From: Polynucleobacter sp.
GTDB lineage: Bacteria > Pseudomonadota > Gammaproteobacteria > Burkholderiales > Burkholderiaceae_D
Assembly: GCA_021737945.1 (NCBI GenBank)
Contig: JAIPCX010000013.1
Location: forward strand, 1 to 64,000
Reading direction: 5' to 3'
Length of the DNA: 64,000 nucleotides
Shown: positions 58,884-64,000 of the stretch, one piece after another
Layout: each line of letters opens with the position of its first letter
Position numbering within the stretch: the first letter of the stretch is position 1
Position numbers and translations under genes: made by a program
The notes under the pieces: model-generated
The model's database searches: none
What the model was told of the DNA's origin: nothing
The model's input: the letters and a program-made list of their open reading frames with translations, nothing else

Positions 58884-59756
58884 ATGAGCTGGCTAGAGAA
58901 ATTGCTCCCCCCTCGTATTCAACGCTCCGATGCGTCGACTCGCCGTTCCGTTCCGGAAGGCTTGTGGGTCAAATGTCCTTCCTGTGAAGCGGTGCTGTAT
59001 CGGACTGATTTGGAATCAAATCAGCAGGTCTGCCCCAAGTGTGATCATCACATGCGCATACGCGCACGTGAGCGACTTGATGCTTTGCTCGATCAAGAAG
59101 GTCGCTATGAAATCGGTCAGGAAATTTTGCCGGTTGATACACTCAAATTCAAAGATTCAAAAAAATATCCAGAACGTCTGAAATCTGCCTTAGATGCCAC
59201 TGGTGAAACCGACGCATTGATCGTCTTGGGCGGCGCCATCATGACATTACCTGTTGTGGTTGCCTGTTTCGAATTCGAATTTATGGGTGGGTCGATGGGT
59301 GCCGTGGTGGGTGAGCGTTTTGTTCGTGGCGCGCAGACAGCGCTGGAGCAAAAAGTACCTTTCATCTGCATTACTGCAACCGGCGGTGCGCGCATGCAAG
59401 AAGGTTTGCTGTCGCTGATGCAAATGGCTAAAACTACGTCGATGCTGACTAAGCTGGCCGAAAAAAAATTGCCGTTTATTTCGGTGTTAACTGATCCTAC
59501 GATGGGCGGTGTATCAGCATCGTTTGCCTTTATGGGTGATGTGGTGATTGCTGAACCTAAAGCCTTGATTGGTTTTGCGGGCCCGCGCGTGATTGAAAAT
59601 ACCGTTCGCGAAAAACTTCCCGAAGGTTTTCAGCGCTCCGAATTTATCATTCAAAAAGGCGCTATCGATATGATTGTTGATAGACGCAAGATGCGTGAAG
59701 AAATTGCTCGACTATTGGCGCTGCTGCAAAACCAGCCGCCTGAAGTTCTTGCCTGA
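58884..59756 (+). CDS. accD: Acetyl-CoA carboxylase carboxyltransferase, beta subunit
   Basis: AccD forms, with AccA, the carboxyltransferase that makes malonyl-CoA. The 290-residue protein has the N-terminal zinc ribbon (Cys31, 34, 50, 53 in CPSC...CPKC) and the crotonase-fold core with [25 protein letters not shown] and [21 protein letters not shown] precedes the ATG. A terminator lies 23 bp after the stop. Confidence 0.98.
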   Translation: MSWLEKLLPPRIQRSDASTRRSVPEGLWVKCPSCEAVLYRTDLESNQQVCPKCDHHMRIRARERLDALLDQEGRYEIGQEILPVDTLKFKDSKKYPERLKSALDATGETDALIVLGGAIMTLPVVVACFEFEFMGGSMGAVVGERFVRGAQTALEQKVPFICITATGGARMQEGLLSLMQMAKTTSMLTKLAEKKLPFISVLTDPTMGGVSASFAFMGDVVIAEPKALIGFAGPRVIENTVREKLPEGFQRSEFIIQKGAIDMIVDRRKMREEIARLLALLQNQPPEVLA

Positions 59757-59778
59757 ATTTCATCTCATGCCGATCAAT

Positions 59779-59801
59779 CCGGGCAGGCTGTCCGGGTTTT
59801 T
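59779..59801 (+). terminator. Terminator after accD
   Basis: CCGGGCA-GGC-TGTCCGG forms a 7-bp stem (one G-T pair) with a 3-base loop, followed by a T-rich run. Confidence 0.85.
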
Positions 59802-59834
59802 CATTTTTATCTCAGCTAATTCGATCTGATTTCC

Positions 59835-61130
59835 ATGCACGCCACTAATATGTCACTCAACGATTGGCTGCTGCGCTTAGAAAGCATGCATCCAAAAGCC
59901 ATCGATATGGGGCTCGATCGTGTTGCTGCAGTTGCGCAAATACTCGGCTTAACATTTAGCTGTCCTGTGATTACCGTGGGCGGTACCAATGGCAAGGGTT
60001 CCACGTGTGCCATGCTCGAATCTATCCTGATGCAGGGTGGTTACCGGGTTGGTTTGTATACCTCGCCCCACATACTGCATTTCAATGAGCGCGCACGTAT
60101 CAATGGTGAATTAGTCAGTGATGACTCTTTATGTGCTGCGTTTGAAAAAGTCGACGCAGCACGCCGTGACATATCGCTGACCTATTTTGAATTTTCAACA
60201 CTAGCTATTTTGTTGCTGTTTGTCGAAGCCGGTCTCGATGCGGTGATTCTTGAGGTGGGTCTGGGAGGTCGACTAGACGCTGTCAATATTATTGATGCCG
60301 ATGTCGCGATTGTGACTAGCGTGGATCTCGACCATCAATATTACCTAGGTGACACGCGTGAAGCGATCGGTTTTGAGAAAGCCGGTATTTATCGCGCTGG
60401 CCGCGCCGCCATTTGCAGCGATCCTGCGCCACCTGCATCGCTCATAGACCACGCCACAAAAATCGGTGCCGATCTCTGGCTGTTTGGGCGTGACTTTAAT
60501 TATTCTGGTGATCGACAGCAATGGAACTATGGCGGACGCAGTCTGCGCCGTAATTCACTAGCCTATCCCAGTCTGCGTGGTGCCAACCAATTGCTCAACG
60601 CTAGCGCGGCCTTAGCGGCGTTGGAAGCCTTGCGGGATCGCTTGCCCTTAGGTGCGCAAGAGGTGCGCAATGGTTTGGTGATGGTCGAGTTGCCCGGTCG
60701 TTTTCAGGTGTTGCCGGGGCGACCGCAAGTCATACTGGACGTGGCACATAATCCGCATGCCGCTGCCACATTGGCCCAAAATTTAGACAGCATGGGTTTT
60801 TTTCCCTTTACTTATGCCATCTTTGGGGCGATGTCGGACAAGGATGTGCTTGGGGTGATTTCTCACTTAAAAGACAAGATCGATCATTGGTATCTCACCG
60901 GACTACCGCTGGATCGTGCCGCCGATACTCAGTATTTAGCGGACTGTCTGCGGCAAGCAGGAGTGCAAGAGAGTACCGAGAAGGGCGCTGAATGCACCAT
61001 TCGGCACTTTTCCAACCCACAAGAGGCGATTATCGAAGCTAAGAGACTAGCCACTGAGAATGATAGAATTGCGGTCTTCGGATCATTCCTCACAGTCGCC
61101 GGTGTCATGGCTCTTAAAACGACTGATTGA
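59835..61130 (+). CDS. folC: Dihydrofolate synthase / folylpolyglutamate synthase
   Basis: FolC adds glutamate to dihydropteroate and tetrahydrofolates. The 431-residue Mur-ligase-like protein has the P-loop VGGTNGKGSTCAML, the folate loop YTSPHILHFNERARING, LEVGLGGRLDAVN and the C-terminal VILDVAHNPHAA. ATG at 59835 is used; an in-frame ATG six codons later is possible. Confidence 0.97.
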   Translation: MHATNMSLNDWLLRLESMHPKAIDMGLDRVAAVAQILGLTFSCPVITVGGTNGKGSTCAMLESILMQGGYRVGLYTSPHILHFNERARINGELVSDDSLCAAFEKVDAARRDISLTYFEFSTLAILLLFVEAGLDAVILEVGLGGRLDAVNIIDADVAIVTSVDLDHQYYLGDTREAIGFEKAGIYRAGRAAICSDPAPPASLIDHATKIGADLWLFGRDFNYSGDRQQWNYGGRSLRRNSLAYPSLRGANQLLNASAALAALEALRDRLPLGAQEVRNGLVMVELPGRFQVLPGRPQVILDVAHNPHAAATLAQNLDSMGFFPFTYAIFGAMSDKDVLGVISHLKDKIDHWYLTGLPLDRAADTQYLADCLRQAGVQESTEKGAECTIRHFSNPQEAIIEAKRLATENDRIAVFGSFLTVAGVMALKTTD

Positions 61131-61176
61131 GCCTCGCTTGTTGCAAATATTTTCAGGTAATTAGACGATTCATTTT

Positions 61177-61929
61177 ATGGGTTTGTTTTCGTTCTCAGGC
61201 AAGGGCAAGCAGGACGCCGACGATGATCTTGACGTCCCGGTAAGGCCCGGGCGTCGTGGTAGCAAGGCGCAGGAAGAGGAACCTATCGATCCCATGCTGC
61301 CGGAAAAAAAGCGTGCGCGCCGTCGTTTGATCGGTGCTAGCGCTTTGGTGCTTGCGGCTATCATCGGATTGCCGATGATTTTTGATTCCGAACCCAAGCC
61401 ACTCGCCGACGATATCGCCATACAAATTCCATCCCGCGACAAACCGGGTGCAGCGCCTAATTCACCGAGCGCGATGGCGCCGCTTCCAGTACCGTTGGTT
61501 GAACCGAAAAAAGCGTTAATCGCGCCCCCGACAAGTAGCTGGACTGAACCAAAAGTTGAGTCCAAGGCTGAAGCAAAGACTGAGTCTGCCCCCACGGCTG
61601 TAGCAAACGACAAAACGTCGGCGGCAGAGAATGTGAAGCCATCCGGTGAGAAAGCCGCTCAAAAATCAACTGAGCGGGCAAGCGCAGAAAAAGTACCAAG
61701 TTCGCGCTTTATTTTGCAGGTGGCGGCGGTAGCCACTAAGACCAAAGCAGACGAATTGCAGACGAAATTAAAACAGGCAGGAATTAAGTCGTATTCGCAA
61801 AAAATCAGCACCAAGGATGGCGAGCGTTATCGAATACGCGTAGGTCCTTACGGTAGTCGTGATGAAGCAGACAAAATGCGAACGCGCCTGATTAAAATGG
61901 GTCTTTCGGTAGCGGTTCAGTCGGTATAA
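61177..61929 (+). CDS. SPOR-domain cell division protein (DedD-like)
   Basis: The 250-residue protein has a cytoplasmic basic N-terminus, one membrane helix (about residues 51-69, LIGASALVLAAIIGLPMIF), a Pro/Ala/Lys-rich periplasmic linker, and a C-terminal SPOR domain (about 173-250, FILQVAAVATKTKADELQTKL to RIRVGPYGSRDEADKM). SPOR domains bind denuded glycan at the division septum. It occupies the dedD place after folC. Unusually, purF rather than cvpA comes next, 37 bp downstream. Confidence 0.92.
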   Translation: MGLFSFSGKGKQDADDDLDVPVRPGRRGSKAQEEEPIDPMLPEKKRARRRLIGASALVLAAIIGLPMIFDSEPKPLADDIAIQIPSRDKPGAAPNSPSAMAPLPVPLVEPKKALIAPPTSSWTEPKVESKAEAKTESAPTAVANDKTSAAENVKPSGEKAAQKSTERASAEKVPSSRFILQVAAVATKTKADELQTKLKQAGIKSYSQKISTKDGERYRIRVGPYGSRDEADKMRTRLIKMGLSVAVQSV

Positions 61930-61966
61930 GTTTTTCTTCTCTGGGTAGTTTTTGAGGGAGTCAGCG

Positions 61967-63484
61967 ATGTGTGGCATTGTCGGTGTCGTTTCGCATGGTC
62001 CGGTTAACCAGATCATTTATGATGCATTGCTGCTTTTGCAGCATCGCGGTCAAGATGCTGCGGGAATTGCAACCAGCCATGGTAGTGCGTTCAGCATGCA
62101 CAAGGCCAACGGTTTAGTTCGTGATGTATTCCGCACTCGTAATATGCGTTCACTTCCTGGTAACTCAGGTATCGGTCAGTGCCGTTATCCAACCGCCGGG
62201 TCGTTCAGTGAGGAAGAAGCTCAGCCGTTTTACGTGAATGCACCTTTCGGTATTACCTTGGCTCACAACGGTAATCTGACCAATGCGGACCAATTAAAAA
62301 TTGAAATGTTCCGCAATGACCGACGACATATCAATACCGATTCCGATTCCGAAGTTTTGCTGAATGTGTTGGCGCATGAGATTCAGCAAGCCACCACTGG
62401 TTTACTGCTAGATCCAGCCGTTATTTTTAAGGCAGTATCCGCGCTCCATCTTCGTGTACGTGGTTCGTATGCGGTGGTATCACAGATTGCGGGTTATGGA
62501 TTACTTGCATTTCGTGATCCGTACGGTATTCGTCCTCTATGCATAGGTTTCAACGACACCGATCGCGGACCCGAGTACGTGGTGGCAAGCGAGTCAGTTG
62601 CGCTGGAAGGTTTGGGTTTTCATTTCTTACGCGATGTGATGCCTGGTGAAGCGATTTTCATCGACAACGATGGCAAGCTCTACAACCAGCAATGCGCCAA
62701 GAATCCGACACTTAATCCCTGTGCTTTCGAGTTTGTTTATCTAGCTCGCCCCGATTCAGTGATTGATGGTGCATCGGTGTACGCGACGCGTTTACGTATG
62801 GGCGAGCATCTCGCTGAAAAAATTCGTAAACAATTTCGTGACGGTGAAATTGATGTGGTCATGCCGATTCCTGATTCATCTCGGCCTGCCGCGATGGAGC
62901 TAGCGCTAAAACTTAATTTGCATTATCGCGAAGGCTTCATTAAAAATCGTTACATCGGTCGCACCTTCATCATGCCAGGTCAGGGCGTGCGCAGCAAATC
63001 AGTACGACAGAAATTGAATGCCATTAGTTCGGAATTCAAAGGTAAGAGTGTTTTATTGGTTGACGATTCCATCGTGCGCGGCACTACTAGTCGCGAGATC
63101 GTGCAAATGGCGCGTGATTCAGGTGCTAAGCGCGTGATTTTTGCTTCGGCTGCCCCACCAGTAAAATATCCGAATGTGTATGGCATTGATATGCCAACCC
63201 GCAATGAGTTGATTGCTTACGGACGTACCGAAGAAGAAGTGTGTCGCGAAATTACGGCTGATGCATTGGTCTATCAAGATATTGAAGCGATGAAGCGTTC
63301 CATTACCGATGTGAACCCGCTGCTGAAAAAATTTGAGGCTTCATGCTTTGATGGCGAATACATCACCGGCGATATTTCGCGTGATTACCTTGATAAGGTT
63401 GAGTACGCCCGTCAACATCCCAAAGTCATTATGGAAGATATCGTTAGAACGCAGCTCAACCTGAACCTGGCACAAATCGAATAA
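61967..63484 (+). CDS. purF: Amidophosphoribosyltransferase
   Basis: PurF makes phosphoribosylamine from PRPP and glutamine, the first step of purine synthesis. ATG at 61967 puts the nucleophile cysteine second (CGIVGVV), as the N-terminal Cys needs; the frame is open 5 codons upstream, but starting there would block catalysis. GAGGGAG lies 6 bases before the ATG. The 505-residue protein has HRGQDAAGIA, the PRPP loop VLLVDDSIVRGTTSREIV, and the flexible PGQGVRSKSVRQKLN stretch. Confidence 0.98.
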   Translation: MCGIVGVVSHGPVNQIIYDALLLLQHRGQDAAGIATSHGSAFSMHKANGLVRDVFRTRNMRSLPGNSGIGQCRYPTAGSFSEEEAQPFYVNAPFGITLAHNGNLTNADQLKIEMFRNDRRHINTDSDSEVLLNVLAHEIQQATTGLLLDPAVIFKAVSALHLRVRGSYAVVSQIAGYGLLAFRDPYGIRPLCIGFNDTDRGPEYVVASESVALEGLGFHFLRDVMPGEAIFIDNDGKLYNQQCAKNPTLNPCAFEFVYLARPDSVIDGASVYATRLRMGEHLAEKIRKQFRDGEIDVVMPIPDSSRPAAMELALKLNLHYREGFIKNRYIGRTFIMPGQGVRSKSVRQKLNAISSEFKGKSVLLVDDSIVRGTTSREIVQMARDSGAKRVIFASAAPPVKYPNVYGIDMPTRNELIAYGRTEEEVCREITADALVYQDIEAMKRSITDVNPLLKKFEASCFDGEYITGDISRDYLDKVEYARQHPKVIMEDIVRTQLNLNLAQIE

Positions 63485-63518
63485 AAATTTTAGATACCCG
63501 GGCAGTACAAGGGATTCC

Positions 63519-64000
63519 ATGAACGACGGAAAAAAATTCGGCTTCACCACCACCATACTTCACAGCGACCGCCAAAAGCCCATCGAGCACGGCTCGCTGC
63601 ACAAACCTATTCATACAGCCGTTGCCTACGGCTACCGCGATGCGCGTGAATTAGCGGATGTTTTTCAGGGTAAGAAACCCGGCTATCGTTATGGCCGTCA
63701 AGGTAATCCTACCGTTACCGCTTTAGAAGAAAAAATCACGCGCATGGAAGAGGGTGTTTCAACCCTGTGCTTTGCAACCGGTATGGCAGCGGTTGGCGCA
63801 TTGATGCAAGGCTTGTTGCGCGCGGGAGATCATGTTGTTTCGTCTGCTTTTTTGTTTGGTAATACGAATAGCCTGTGGCAAACCGTTGATCTACAGGGCA
63901 TGCCCGTTAGCTTTGTGGATGCAACCGATGTCGGCAACGTAGAGCGTGCACTCAAGCCAACGACGCGTATGGTGTTCGTTGAAACTATCGCAAATCCACG
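63519..64000 (+). CDS. PLP-dependent sulfur-amino-acid enzyme (cystathionine gamma-synthase family), 5' part
   Basis: The first 160 codons of a Cys/Met-metabolism PLP enzyme are present; the gene runs off the window end. Family features include HKPIHTAVAYGYRDA, the Tyr/Arg phosphate loop YRYGRQGNPTV, FATGMAAVGAL and FVETIANP. O-succinylhomoserine sulfhydrylase (metZ) often follows purF in related genomes; the N-terminal sequence here looks more like the broader cystathionine gamma-synthase family, and the deciding part is missing. It starts 34 bp after purF. Confidence 0.85.
   Translation, partial: MNDGKKFGFTTTILHSDRQKPIEHGSLHKPIHTAVAYGYRDARELADVFQGKKPGYRYGRQGNPTVTALEEKITRMEEGVSTLCFATGMAAVGALMQGLLRAGDHVVSSAFLFGNTNSLWQTVDLQGMPVSFVDATDVGNVERALKPTTRMVFVETIANP

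Overview
The window reads as chromosomal DNA of a betaproteobacterium, most likely a moderate-GC member of the Burkholderiales (Oxalobacteraceae-like; the genus cannot be fixed from sequence alone). The basis is gene order typical of that group: carA-carB-greA-DUF4149-yhbY-rlmE-ftsH-folP-glmM, and leuC-(entericidin)-leuD-leuB-asd-fimV-truA-trpF-trpB-trpA-accD-folC-SPOR-purF. No transposase, integrase, phage or CRISPR gene was seen.

Region 1 (1-11.3 kb) is a phosphate-economy island. It holds the 3' part of ppk1 and sixA, then a tight reverse-strand operon (olsB, a PlcP/LpxH-type metallophosphoesterase, an MGDG-synthase-type glycosyltransferase, a small membrane protein), then PhoX alkaline phosphatase, exopolyphosphatase ppx and an OprO/OprP-type porin. 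Together they point to polyphosphate turnover, phosphate scavenging and replacement of phospholipids by ornithine lipids and glycolipids under phosphate limitation.

Region 2 (11.3-15.3 kb) has a ZntB/CorA transporter, a ParE/RelE-ParD/CopG-like toxin-antitoxin pair, a patatin lipoprotein, an NlpC/P60 hydrolase and a GlcG/HbpS protein. Region 3 (15.3-27 kb) is core: carAB, greA, yhbY, rlmE, ftsH, folP, glmM, and genes for tRNA-Arg(TCT) and tRNA-Pro(TGG).

Region 4 (27-37 kb) is accessory and looks more AT-rich. Its centrepiece is three reverse-strand genes for truncated-globin-like proteins that share a C-terminal domain I cannot name. Two are near-identical-length paralogues without the haem-ligand histidine; the third has one canonical globin domain and one degenerate one. 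A small lipoprotein, RidA, PhnA and an unknown protein lie between them. An orphan FlaG, a surface-adhesin-E-like protein, two divergent RodZ-type HTH proteins, a winged-helix regulator and small membrane proteins follow. This is the best candidate for an undescribed system.

Region 5 (37-48 kb) mixes metabolism and transport: FAD-linked oxidase, DUF2069, WrbA, YihY, an alpha/beta hydrolase, MetY, a CBS protein, an LplT-like MFS, aroC, a second MFS and an M48 lipoprotein protease. Region 6 (48-64 kb) is the leucine/aspartate/tryptophan/fatty-acid/folate/purine block ending in a truncated PLP sulfur-amino-acid enzyme. Two oddities there are a 10-bp tandem repeat array between trpA and accD, and the lack of cvpA between the SPOR gene and purF.
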